64,000 nucleotides of DNA from Trematomus loennbergii (taxonomy: Eukaryota; Chordata; Actinopteri; Perciformes; Nototheniidae), in contig JAAOOA010000002.1 of assembly GCA_012861695.1 (NCBI GenBank), positions 20,077,803 to 20,141,802 of the forward strand. Direction: 5' to 3'. The notes beneath the pieces were generated by a model. It was not told where the DNA came from and did not search any database. It saw only the letters and a program-made list of their open reading frames with translations. Below are positions 22,326 to 34,300 of this stretch, one piece after another. How positions within the stretch are numbered: position 1 is the stretch's first letter; every line of letters begins with the position of its first letter. The translations under genes were made by a program, and so were the position numbers.

Positions 22326-25279
22326 CCTACTTCTCATCTACATTTTTCTTCTCAAGCAAAACTATGTATATTGTGCTCCCTTAGGCTGTGTTCATTGATT
22401 GGGGTCCTTATATACAAGTATAGTATACAGACAAACAGCAAATACAATAAATAACTAAAAGCTGCCCAAATCTAGCAAGCACCCCCTTCCCAAACACAGT
22501 CACGAAAGACAAAGTTTGTGATTTGAAAGCGCTTCCTGCCAAGGTTTTGTTCCTCGTTAGCAGGATAGATGTCATTACCCAGCATCTGTTCTCCTTACTG
22601 CCAGCCCCTTTGGCCTTCAGTGTCCTCAGGGAGAGGTGGAATTAAAGCTCAAAGACATCTTTACCCTCTCAGTGACTTTATGCTCTCTACTTGAAAACAA
22701 AGGGCTTAGGGCGCACTCAAAAGCCCACTCCCAGACAAAAACAAGATATAATGTGCAATCATGCAGGGAACTGAAACCTGTTTACTTTGAGAACACATCC
22801 TGATCTGTAAATAAGTGTTGTTCTCTCCAATAGGTTACAAGGTAGATAATGAGAACAACTATTGAATCGGAATGGATTGGAAAGATAGCACAACACTAAT
22901 CAATAACATGTCAGGATCTGCAGCCATCATTAACAAATATTGAACATCACTTATGTTGCTTATATAAAGTGGGTATGCAGTTCTGTGAGAATTTACTTAG
23001 AAAAAGCAGTGATTTGAACTGAATGCTAAACTTTAGCCTGCCAAGATGTTCACAATCACAATGCTATCACGCATATGTTTTGCAGGTATGTGTATCATCT
23101 CTGTTGTGTTGGGTTTGCCTATTAGTTGGTGGAATTATTTCTGAGAGGAACATGAATGTCTGGGCCAAATTTGTAGTCATATCATTATACTGGAATTAGC
23201 TAATAGGTCATAAAAAGGTCATTCATTTTCAGCAGACCTTTATGAATGTAAATTGCATGACAATAAATTCAAAAGTTATAATCCTGCCAGGAAGAAGTGC
23301 CAGCTGCAAAATATGCATAATGTAAATATTTGCCTAGATTTCATGCAGGTTATACATATATTAAAATTACACTTAGAAATAACATTTGAAGATGAGAGAA
23401 TAGCAACATTGCATGTAATACAAACATGTAGGCCTACATTGTGACACACACACACACATTTTTACTTGACAATGTGTTTTCATCTTAGCATGGTAGTCTC
23501 TCTCTCTCCCTCCATGTCTCTCTCCTTGCACAATGACAGGAAAACAGACAGAGTCAGGGAGGACAAGCGATTGACATCCTCTTTGTTCCTGCTGTGCGTC
23601 ATAATCACAATCAGATCATTACATTGAACCAATCTAAATAATTTAGAGGGCTTAATGAGACCTGCCAGTCTCCCCACTGTGGCAGCATACTTCTTCTTCC
23701 CCTGCCAGAAAAATGAATTTGCTCAAATGATCATGTGACAGAGGCTCACATAGATTTACTGTGGAGTGAAATAATCTCCATGAAATAAATATGACTGGAA
23801 AATCTGAAATGTGATTTGAAATGAGAGTGAGAAAACCAGAGGAAATTTGATTAATGTTTAATACACTGAAATGATGTTATTCAAATTAAATTAGTAAGAA
23901 TAACATTTCTGACAATGGCTAAATGGCTCATGAATTGTATACAGCTTTCTGCTGTGAGCCTAACAAATCTTTATTCTACCAAGCAGCAATGACAAGGCTA
24001 ACCATATTTACATTTTTGATTGAAATGGTTGGTTGACACATAGATCTCCCTGCCATTGACATCAAGGACACAATCTACTGTAAGCTCAATTAGTTTGAAC
24101 AAAGGAAAACATTTTCTTTGTTCTTCTTCTCAATTACATGATAAGCAGCCATATGGAATTTTGTAAAATGCATAATATTATTCTCGACTAATGGGACCAA
24201 GTTAATACAAAAATAAAGATGTTGTGCTGGATATTCACTGAACTTTTTCTTGCGTTTTCGTTTTGTTTTTATGCAGCGGTCATCAGGTGGTCTGTCAATA
24301 CCCCTGTGCGCCTTTCAGGGCACCGTATCTCTGCAAGCCCCCACTGGGAAGACCCTCTCTCTTTCCACCTATGAAGTCTGCAGTGACGGACTCAAAATCT
24401 CCCCCAACAATGCCAAGAAGGTAATAACCATCAAAATGGACCATACTTATTAATATGAATGAAAATGAAATATGCGTATTGCTTTCTTGCTGTATGTCAG
24501 ATAAAAGGATTGATATCACTCTTATGTCAGTGCAAGTACAGAAGTTGTGTATATCTGACTACTATTTTTGCTGAGTCAGATATACAGCCGTCTCAAGTGT
24601 AATTCCCAAAATGTCTAACTATTCCTTTAACAATTGTCTTCTATTTTACCTACTAGTTTTGTTAATGTCCCATTGACAACTTGGGCAGATATGTAAGATA
24701 AAGAATGAATTGCATTGTGACCCCATACTTTTTATAAATAACTTGGATTATAAATCTGCTTCAAAGGTGGAGGTGTATCGCTCCAAATCAGTAGGCCACG
24801 AGCCCAGTGCAGACGAGTCATCATCAGGAGGCAAGGCTGGAGACGTGAATGTCAGCAGTGTAGGGATGGGCGTGGGGATTGGACTGGGGATGGGCATCGG
24901 ATCTGGTGTGGGGGACACCAACGTGAAGATCCACCTTGAGGTGCTAGAGATCTGTGACAACGAGGAGGCCATGGACAGTGTCTCCATCATCTCCAACATC
25001 AGCCAGTCCTCCACCCACACCCGCTCGCCGTCACTGCGCTACTCACGAAGGGAAAACCGCTTTGTCTCCTGCGACCTTGGGGAGACTGCTTCCTACTCTC
25101 TGCTCATCCCCAGCAGTGGCAACCTGGAGGCAGAAACCATCAATATCAACATACCTGACACTGTAGAGGCTCATCGGCAGAACAGCCGGCGGCAAACACA
25201 GGAGAGCTCGGGGTATCATGAGGAGATACAGCTGCTCAACGAGGCCTACAGGAAGCAAGACGGGGAGAGGGAAGAGTGA
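17921..25279 (+). CDS. gpr149: gpr149, orphan G protein-coupled receptor 149 (exon 1 frame-disrupted in this sequence)
   Basis: Seven-transmembrane orphan receptor of the plasma membrane. Coding exons: 17921-18886, 19758-19938, 20055-20545, 24277-24420, 24767-25279 (TGA at 25277), all with GT-AG borders and matching phases. The product is about 765 residues, against 731 in human. The N-terminus has an NQS glycosylation site (12-14). TM1 is at about 35-60. TM2 carries [10 protein letters not shown]3 lacks a DRY motif (YTFYVTK follows), a family trait. TM6 is split by intron 1 at WMPMM. TM7 holds [17 protein letters not shown]. The long cytoplasmic tail has the strongly conserved blocks [58 protein letters not shown] and [13 protein letters not shown]. 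The start has A at -3. In exon 1 the reading frame changes near 18110 and back near 18320 (see findings). Identity is supported by the dhx36 neighbour. Confidence 0.93.
18108..18330 (+). other. gpr149: Frame-shifted segment inside gpr149 exon 1
   Basis: Conserved TM1 sequence ends in one frame at LLRLRRK (about 18108-18117). TM2-TM3 sequence ([15 protein letters not shown] to VAYTFYVTK) continues in the frame one base earlier. From about 18318 the conserved TM4 region (FGVLQSVRR, then LPLCGWG) is back in the first frame. The first change can be read as one base missing from an A run. The second can be read as two bases missing from an AG repeat, or one base extra. Left uncorrected, the first frame stops at 18284-18286. 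Confidence 0.85.
18887..19757 (+). other. gpr149: gpr149 intron 1
   Basis: GTAAGT donor and TTCACAG acceptor, phase 0. No other feature recognised. Confidence 0.85.
20546..24276 (+). other. gpr149: gpr149 intron 3
   Basis: GTACTC donor after Q of ERTPRQ; the acceptor TTTATGCAG precedes [13 protein letters not shown]. Contains a GT microsatellite at about 22284-22326 and a short CA run near 23445. No other gene or clear transposon seen in its 3.7 kb. Confidence 0.8.
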
Positions 25280-26854
25280 CGGAGATATCCAGGATAACAA
25301 GAAGTGTCTCTTAGGAACAGCTTGAAAGAGCCCCTCTGATCGCAAATGAAAGACACATTTTCTAATCATTCCACATTTATGTATTTTATGTATAGACCTG
25401 AGAGGTGACAAAATTAGAGACTTTATCCTTTTTCTCATAAAAAGGCTGCACAGTGTCAGGAGTTTCCCTTTCACACACTCAACAGGATATTGTCCATATC
25501 AGAAACATTGTCACTAAATGGAGTCCATTAGCCTGGGTAGAGCCTGCAGGAGGCCAGACAAATAACAGACAGATTACACCTCGTTCACATGGATGGTTCG
25601 TAATTTGTTGTAATTTGACAGAAACTTCCTGCATCAGTCCTTGCACACATAACTCCCTGAATCTCATTGTATTTCCAGTTTCTCCAATTTCAAGCCAGCC
25701 ACGATAGAAACGCCATCAACGCGCCGACTCGCTGTCTGTGAATGGTACAACGAGCAGCTCTATTAACACATGGACTCAAAGCAGACAACACACAGGGTTT
25801 GCTCCTGGGAGCTGGCAGGTTAAAGTCTGTAATGTGTGATTCAAGCAATCTGGCTTTTGTGTTCTCACATACAGCTCCTCTGGGTATGGTATAGATAATG
25901 TCAGGGTTGCAGCGCATGTGTGAAAGGGACTTTAGCTTAAGAGTTTTATTAGTCCGTTTGCTTACTCTTGTACTTCCGCTTTAGATGAAATCACAAGAGC
26001 TAATGCATCACCTGTCTGTAGAGTAAATTAAAAACAGATAATTCTTCAAAGGAAGATACAAAAAAAAGAAGAAGGTAGGAGATATCAACAGTATTTCAGC
26101 AGAGCATTTCTTGTGTCACCATTTAGCAGCCTGCATCTTACCTAAAATGGATACAGGTTGAGAGACATTCACTAAGACGATGCGGTGCCAGGTCTAGTCA
26201 CAAGTCTGATATGAAGCCACTCTTGCAGACTACGTCATTGGTGATTCAGCCATGAGGGGAAGGGTCATCCGACCCATGTGTCTGACTCATCTCAGTGTGT
26301 GTTGTTGTGCATTGTTGTGTGTAAGAAGTAGCCTGGCCCATAACAATGAGGCTATTAGAATTATGGTTTCAGATGTCATCTAAAAGTATTCACATGTTTC
26401 TTTCTTGCAAATGTTTTTATTCTGCATACTTTTTATTGTATCTGTGGTGTGTTTTCTTTTGAGTCCAGGTGATATGTCTGTGCATTTAGAAATATGTTGC
26501 TAATGAGAGGGACTACTATACATCTTAAACATATCAAAAAGGATAGTACAGGCCAACGATTAGAGTGAAAGTGCAAGCGATTATTGTAGAAGCAGTCAAG
26601 AGTGCTGTTTTCTGCCTCATGCACATTTAGTGAAATCGAAATGTGTCACAGTGTGTATTTGTTTACTACAGTAGGCACTAGGCAGCAAATGCATGTACAT
26701 TTTAGAGCCACTTTGGGGGATCATTTCCCTAACTGCTCGGTTCACTGCCCATCCAATCAGTGAGAAAACATGGTCTATCACTTTCTACATGCATACATTC
26801 TGGACTAAAATGTTATAGATATTATATATTTCAGTACTGTTTTTGGTAACCTGG
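25280..26854 (+). other. gpr149 3' untranslated region and intergenic DNA
   Basis: Follows the gpr149 stop codon. No clear AATAAA was identified close to the stop, so the transcript end is not placed. No other gene seen. Confidence 0.4.
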
Positions 26855-27286
26855 AATTTTACGGAGCCCCCTAGAGGACATGGAGAAGAAAAAAAAAAAA
26901 TTTGAAAAATAAATAAAATGTTTTGCGAGATATATATGTATATGATATATATGTATAAGAATACAAACAACATGACGTTACAATCATAGCAAGTAGACAA
27001 CGAGCTAGAGTCGTTTTTATCAGAACAGTTCGATACGCGCCGTCATCCGAGTTTAACTTCAAGAATTGGTCACAATCTGCAGCTGGAGGAGGAGAGTGCT
27101 TAGGGACCGTTTACAAACTGCAACGGGGTTTTGCGAGATCCCGCAAAAGTATTGCGAGATCCCGCAAAAGTATTGCGAGATCCCGCAAAAGTATTGCGAG
27201 ATCTTGCAAACAATTTTTTTAATTTCTTTTTTCTATTTTTTTTTTTTGTTCTTCTCTCCATGTCCCCGAGGGGACTCCGTAGAATT
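26855..27286. mobile_element. Small nonautonomous DNA transposon with internal 21-bp repeats
   Basis: Inverted ends share TACGGAG, CCCCT and GACATGGAGA (left 26855-26890, right 27250-27286). Each is followed inward by an A-rich or T-rich run. Near the right end a 21-bp unit, TTGCGAGATCCCGCAAAAGTA, is repeated about four times (27131-27211). No transposase is present. Target duplication and family were not determined. Confidence 0.65.
27131..27211 (+). repeat. 21-bp tandem repeat, about 4 copies
   Basis: Each unit contains the small inverted repeat TTGCG...CGCAA around GGATC/GATCC, so every copy could form a mini-hairpin. The last copy is diverged (GATCTTGCAAAC). The repeated CEIPQKY reading frame here is not a gene. 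Confidence 0.85.
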
Positions 27287-30200
27287 TAAACATCAGAAAC
27301 ATAAACAGTGAAAAAAATATCTCTTTCATAGATAATATCCAGTACTTAAAGGCACATTTACAGGTGTGTAAACTGTTGCAGTAACATGGTAAAATAAGTA
27401 TTTCACCTAAAAGTACATATTTATTTAATTTGTTTTTATGATGTTGTCATATATAAACAAGCCGTTTGGTTGCTTGTTCTTCAAAACAACATTGGCACTT
27501 GCTTCATTTGCAGGCTTTTGAATTGTCCTTTAGCAAGTCCACTTCTCCAGCTGCAGCATATGCCAACCTCCTGAAGAATATTGTACCAAAAAATTGCGAT
27601 GCATTTCTATTCCGATTGCTACCCGGCAAAATGTAAAAAGAAAATAATGTACAGGCGTATGAATCATAATGAATGTAACATTTTATTCAATGTCAACCAT
27701 TTGAGATGTTGATGGTGCCAAAGGTTTTCAATTGAGCAGCTTCATCTCCACAGCCTAACCAAGAGGAAATAATTTGATCATCTGCTTATTCTCACTTTTA
27801 AACAGGACAACAGTTCAGTTTCTGGTCAAGCATTCTCATAAATCCTTGTGATCAATAAACTGCTATTTGCTTTGTTTGTGAGAAATTGGTAGTTGCACAT
27901 TAGCTGTACAATTGCATGTCAACTGAGTCTTGTCGACCGTCTCACTGATGTAACATATAAACCACTCAATGGTATTCTTTAGTAGGCCTACTTACTAAAA
28001 GAAAATATAGTGCAATAATGAACTACTTGAAGAGACTGACCTAGATACGTACTGTGGCTGCCATCATTGGTTGTTGTGCCCCTGGATGACAGTAATATGA
28101 GTAATCCACATAGATATTTTTGTAATTCTCTTTTGTGAGTGAGAATTTGCTGACATAAAATGAGCAGTAAAGACAAATACATGTATATCTTTTAGGAGGG
28201 TTTCACAAATTATACTTTGTACAGATATTTGGTGATGTGCCTTTGTGAAATGAGAATAAATGGAGAAAAACCGGAAAGCAAATAGCAAATCAGGTAAAAA
28301 AAGAAAAAAAGGGCATATTGCAGCAAAAGCAAAAAAGCAAATAATATTAAAAAAACTTTATTTATCAAAGGACCTGGACAGAAGCCATTCCGAATGTTTT
28401 ACCATGTCTCTCTGATACAAGGACTTACACCTCCCACTCACAACTTCTGATTTTGCTGAAGTAAGAAGGTGGAGGTAAGCCTGGATTGAGAAGTAACACG
28501 AGACCTCTACTCCAACACATACAGGCCTATGCCAGGAGAAAAGAAAAAACAACCAATGTTAGAATATGATGCTTTTCATCTTGGTTGAATAATTTATTAT
28601 GGTCAGAGATCCTGTGTTTGCAACAGCCTTGAGGGTATATGAAAACAAGGTGTGCAGGAGAATCATGCATCTGCAGCATCATGAGAGTAGGGGAGGGGGC
28701 TAGCATGCGAAAGTCCTTTCTTCACTCACATCTTCGTGTTTCCACAAGCTCTCTACTACTCAAAAGGCTTCCTCATATCTCTCCCTACTGACATATCTCT
28801 GCTATATTCTCAACTGGTTATTATACTCTCCTCTTCTAGTGTTTTCCACTATTTTCCTGAATTGCTTACTCTCTGAATCCATTGAGATTTAAGTTAGGCT
28901 AATTCCAGTTTGTATTTCCTGCTGAAATAGAGGATAAAGATTGAAACAAACATTAAAAAGGCTTATCTCTCACACAATGTGACAATAGTTCATTTAATCT
29001 GGAAATTGTATTTTCACTGTAACTGAGCTGCTGTGTAGCGCATTTCTAAAACGGTTGATAACACTATGCATGCTGACATGAACACATTTTCACATCCTCG
29101 ATGATGACAGAAAAGGGGAGTGTGTGAAGAAGATAAATAGATTTAAAAGTGGTGATGATATTTCATGACAGATGTACAGTATGAGGGTGGGATAAATCCA
29201 CCGCAAATGACACTCACACCTTTCATTCCTGTTTATTTTTCTCTTGTCCCTGCAATCTTAGCACTAATTGGGTTACTTTTATTTTTAAAAGACAACATTT
29301 AGAAGGAGAGAGGAGAACAAACACATCTCTCTAACTCATTTAATATTCCAGCTAATTTAAACAAGAGGTTTCTCCCAATTAGATATATGCTCCAACTGTG
29401 GGCATTCATTAACAAACAGGGTGAGTGAAGGGTGAAGAATAAAGTAAATGTAAAATAGAAAATAAAATAAGAAACATAACCTGTTATTGATTGAATTGAA
29501 TCTGTTGCCTTCCAATTGTAAATCACTGACTCTAGTGTTGCCATGTTTGTTTTCAGACTTAGACATAATGAGTTAAGATCAAGCTTCACATGACAGACGT
29601 GATGTAGTGTCAAGTTAACAATAAATTGCTAGAGAAAAATTGTGTTTTAATAATTGGTAGCATAATTAGTCCAGTGGAAAGCTGCCGTTTTAAACAGACT
29701 AAATGCTTTGAATCTGCTGATAGATGATATTCAACACAAAAGAGCAGAGCCAGGACCCTTTAGGTGAGCAGTCATGGTAGATCTTTTTCAATTCACTGTA
29801 ACCTTTAAGGCCCAGATAACAGTCTTCTTCCCTGATATGTCCGTTAGGCTGGGAGCAGCATGAGCTGATTAAAGCAGTTAGCAGTTGGGTTTTTAGAGCA
29901 TCATTATTCATTTATTTTCACATCCTTGCTTATTCAGAGTCTCCAAATTAGTGATTGAATAAACAATGGTTTATTTTCATAGATGATATTATGTATAAAC
30001 AGTATACTCAAACAGGCATTACAATGCAGTGGAATAATAATAAATGCACCAGAAAACATGCCTGATAGAAGGTCTAGGGTTAAATAAGATCGGAAAATCA
30101 AAAGAAACAACGGAAACAAGGTTAAACAAAAAGGATCCCAGTTGGTTAAACGTTAAATAAACAGGGGCACAATGTAAAGCAAGACAGGAAGCTAAGCAAC

Positions 30201-31000
30201 TAAAAGGAACAACAACCATATTATAAGACAGCAGGAGCTAAAACTGTTATAAAGACAAATGCAAAACAAGCTCAACTAACCAAAAGTAAGTAAGCAAATG
30301 GCACGAAGCAAAACAAATGTAACATCATAAACAACACAAAACATAGTTAGCAAAACAAAACATAGTTAGCAAAACAAAACAAAACAGCAGCAGGTGAACT
30401 ATGAAGGTTACAAATGGCTCACCATGTGGAATACAAACATTTAAGGTTCTGCCCTATTGACCACAGGAAGAGGTTTTGGAACACTACTGAGCTTCAGGAC
30501 AATCGGCAAGGAAGCAGTAAGTGATCATAAAATACTAGCAGAAATGAGACCAATGTATCCATATAATCGGTTATGAAGCCTACCTTTACCAGCGACCATG
30601 ACAGCAGAGCCAATGGTAAAAACCAAAGGCCACCAGATGCCTTTTATACTCTGCTCTAATGAGGGTAGAGGTTTGGGAGGAGTCAGGCCTTGAGCTGCTT
30701 TCAGGAGCACTACTCGCTACATCATTATTTATTTTTAAATTAACAACTGAAGATCAAACCAAAAAAGGTTTCCCAAAGAGATTAAATAAACCTAATGATC
30801 CATATATTTTGCTGATGGTAATCGATAAGAAGCATCTGCTTTCAGTATTAAGGAATAGTATCAACTCTTATAAAATGGAGATTCTTTCAATTTGTTTCCA
30901 TTTCAGCAGATTGTAGCGTATTATTATCTATTATTCCAAATATAAATTGAAAAGCCTCATGTTTTATCCATCAGTAAGTAAATACATTTAGAACAGCGAG
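27287..31000. other. Intergenic sequence between gpr149 and dhx36
   Basis: AT-rich. A short direct repeat of ACATAGTTAGCAAAACAAA occurs near 30340-30385. No exon, RNA gene or complete transposon was recognised. Confidence 0.5.
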
Positions 31001-31009
31001 TGTGGAAGA

Positions 31010-31380
31010 GGATGGCCAACAACCAATCACAGAGCAGAACGACAATAGCAGTCAGCTGAATATTCTGACGCCGATTCTGTGCGACATGCCGGATAGAAAC
31101 GAGAATGAAAAACATGCGAAGTGATGCTTGTTGACAGCATCATTTGAGTTTTGCTTTATTTACCTTCTAAACGTACTGTAGCTATCCTGAAATTAACTGT
31201 CAATAGCAACGAAACGTTAAGTGTTGCCTCGTATGTTTACCTTTAGTCTCTGGCCCATAAGTCCATCTATCTTAGCAGCACTAGCATTAGCAGCTAACCC
31301 TACAAGACATAGTAACGTTACTTACACGACATTTTGACAGCGTTTTAGTATTTAAATCTACCACCGCTGGTTTCTGCAGT
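31010..31380 (+). promoter_or_regulatory. dhx36: dhx36 promoter and 5' untranslated region
   Basis: The stretch before the dhx36 start has more CpG than its surroundings, a CCAAT box (AACCAATCAC near 31020) and no TATA box. This suits a broadly expressed gene. The transcription start was not placed. Confidence 0.45.
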
Positions 31381-34300
31381 ATGAGTCATGAATATGGTGG
31401 CGGGGGTGGGAGAAGAGGTGGAAGAGGAGGTCGAGGAGGAGGTCGAGGAGGAGGTCGAGGGTACAGAGATGGAAGCAGAGATGGAAGCAGAGAGAGATGG
31501 GACAGGGGAGGCGGACGGGGCTCAGGGGGACAAAGCTCGGACTTCGACCAGGACCCAGGAGGAGGGGGACAACGGGACCGGCCTCCCCCACACCTGAAGG
31601 GACGGGATATCGGGATGTGGTACGCAAGATACGGAGCCGTGAGGAGGAAGCAGGCTGACCGGAGATCGGTATGTGTTTGGATGACTGATCGTGCACATTG
31701 TGTTGTCAGTTTAATAGAAATAGGTCTGGGCAGTCCGCGCATAAAGAGGTGGGAGGACAGGAGTATAACTTAAGTAAAAATATAAGTACCAGAGTGTAGG
31801 AATACCCTGTTACAAGTCCTGCATTCAAAAGGTTACTTAAGTAAAAGTACAAAAGTATTAGCTTCAAAATAGACTTAAAGTACCAACAGTAAAAGTCCTC
31901 ATTATGCAAATTGGCCCATTTCAGACTAATATATATAATGTGTTTATCAAAGCTGGTAAGACTTTGTAGACTACAGGGTTGCTTGTGAAATGTCTCCAGC
32001 GTTCAATAAAGTCTCATTTTAGTGTTGATTATATTTCACATCATTAATCCAAATCTGCAAAGTAACTAAAGGTACAACATAATTGTAGTGGAGTAAAAGT
32101 ACATAACATAAGTAGCATAACATGGAAATACTCAAGTCAAAGTTGTACTTAAGCATAGTACTTGAGTAAATGTAATTAGTTACTTACAGAACTACACATA
32201 TATAATAAACACTAAAGTTACAAAGAGGTGACAGCTTATTTCTATCTCTGCTAGATAAAAGCTCTGCCCTCGGAGCCCAGTTGTCAACTGCAAAGTGTGG
32301 GGCATACGCTGATTTAATGGAAAATGGTTCAGATCAGAAAGTCTTCTATTCTATAGATATTGTGCAGAATAGTGACACTGATCGGTGGCCAAAATCATGC
32401 AGATGGGTGAAATACCATCCATATCCTTACACATCTTGTATCTTGATTAATATTGTGATATACAATAGCCTGAACAAACTTTGCCTGAATGTTTCCAGCC
32501 TTCATTCATAAAACTGTATTATTAGGATCTTAACAAAGCCAAAATTACCCATTGATCCAATACCGTATGAATACTGCTATTTGTATATTTATTTACAGGG
32601 TTTTGATTAAGCATCCAAAGGGTTGAGGGTGAACAAATGTAGTAGGAGTAGTTAGTAGCAAATAATTCTTAAGCCGTCACTGAAATGCAAAAATAAGTGA
32701 ACAATACGCACCGCTATTACATTGATTTCACATTTTCACAGGGATACTGTAAGATTTTTCAATGAGATTAAATGAAAGGATACATTGACATTTTTAACCC
32801 TTATTATTGTTTTCAAACAAAGACCCTGGTGTCATATTTGCTTAGGCCAATTACAAGATAACGACTCAAAACTTTATGTCTGTGTGTAGCGGCCGGTGGT
32901 CCAGATGGATGCAGCCAGAGAGCAGCACATTACGAAGCTGCTTAACTCTGTCCAAAATGATCAGCCTGGTCCAGCGAGAGACTGCAGGGATGCAGTAGCC
33001 TCTACATCTGACAGCTGGCGGTCAGCTGCCAATAGTAGTGGTCATTGGTGAGAACAGCCTACAAAGCATTTATTTTCAAACTTGCACATTATAATGTTGA
33101 GCTTACCCTAAAGAAAATGGGAGTATTAGAAAATAACAAAGTTTCCTAAGTTATTTGACTGCTGAAACAAGTTTGTCTCTAATTTGTACATGCAGTTACT
33201 TTGATGGTGAAGCGTCTGAAGAGGATAAAAAGAAGATTGAGTTCAAGTCTGAAGAGGAGGAGGAGGAAGTTACTCATAAATCACAACGGTAACTTTTGCA
33301 AGCAAATCAGATGCACTGTTCCAAAAATGTAGTTTCCTATTTGATTATGCTTTCTTCAACAATCAGAGAGCAACCACTATAGTCTTGTGATCCACTATAT
33401 TGTTGATATTTACACTTTTAATGTTTTTGTTAGTTGCTTCTCTCCAGCAGTTGTTAAAGATGAGGCTCCAGATGCGTGGGATAAAGACGACCAGCAGGAG
33501 AAAGAGGAGAAAGAAAGTCTGAAAAAGAAAGACAAGGAACTGGAGTTCTTGTGTCAAGAAGTAGTGAGGGACAGTTCACTGGATGAACGCTTACAGAGAG
33601 ATCTGCAGAGCAAGAAATCTGATCCAAAGTACAAAGAAATGCTGGTAAGCATTAGGATTACTTTCAAGTTTTAAATATGCAACAGTAAAAGGCAAGGCTT
33701 TTAATCTACTAAAATAGGCAGTGCATTGTTTGCATATCTCCGTCAACTTGTTACGTTGACTGTTATTATCTTTTATGTTCCTGCATATGATGATTTCTCT
33801 GCAAAAATTGGATTACTAAAGCAATAAAAAGTGGGGTTTAAGAGTGAAACAAAGGTAATTGGAGATGGAACAAGGATCTGAAATGTTTAGTTTGTATGTC
33901 ATCACAGGAATATTATCATAACATTCACTATATAAAATGAACAAATCATGAATTATATTTGGAAATATTGAGGCTTTACTAATGTTACGTGCCGCAGTTG
34001 GTGCTTGTGTGTGTGTGCTTTTGTGTGTGTGTCTCTCTCCTTCTCCTCTGGCTGCATGTGTGCAGCATGTGTGGTGTAGTGTAGTGTCTCTATGTGAGGC
34101 CTAGTTTAACCTGTGTTTTGTTTATTGTTAGGAAATGTGCTACAGTTTACCTTTTTGTGTATTGTTTAATTTAGTCACTTTCTTTTAGAAGAAAGTTGTT
34201 CTTAGTTACTTTAAGTTTATTTTGCAAATTGGCTGGTGAGCCTCTTTTCCTTTTTATTTATTAAAGCATCACTTTGTGGCTTCAGCAATCAGTTTCCTCT

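Noticed and set aside
27066..27311. Open frame with repeated CEIPQKY
   Set aside because: Comes from the 21-bp tandem repeat inside a transposon.
31358..31742. Proline-rich and leucine-rich minus-strand open frames
   Set aside because: Antisense shadow of the Gly/Arg-rich first exon of dhx36.
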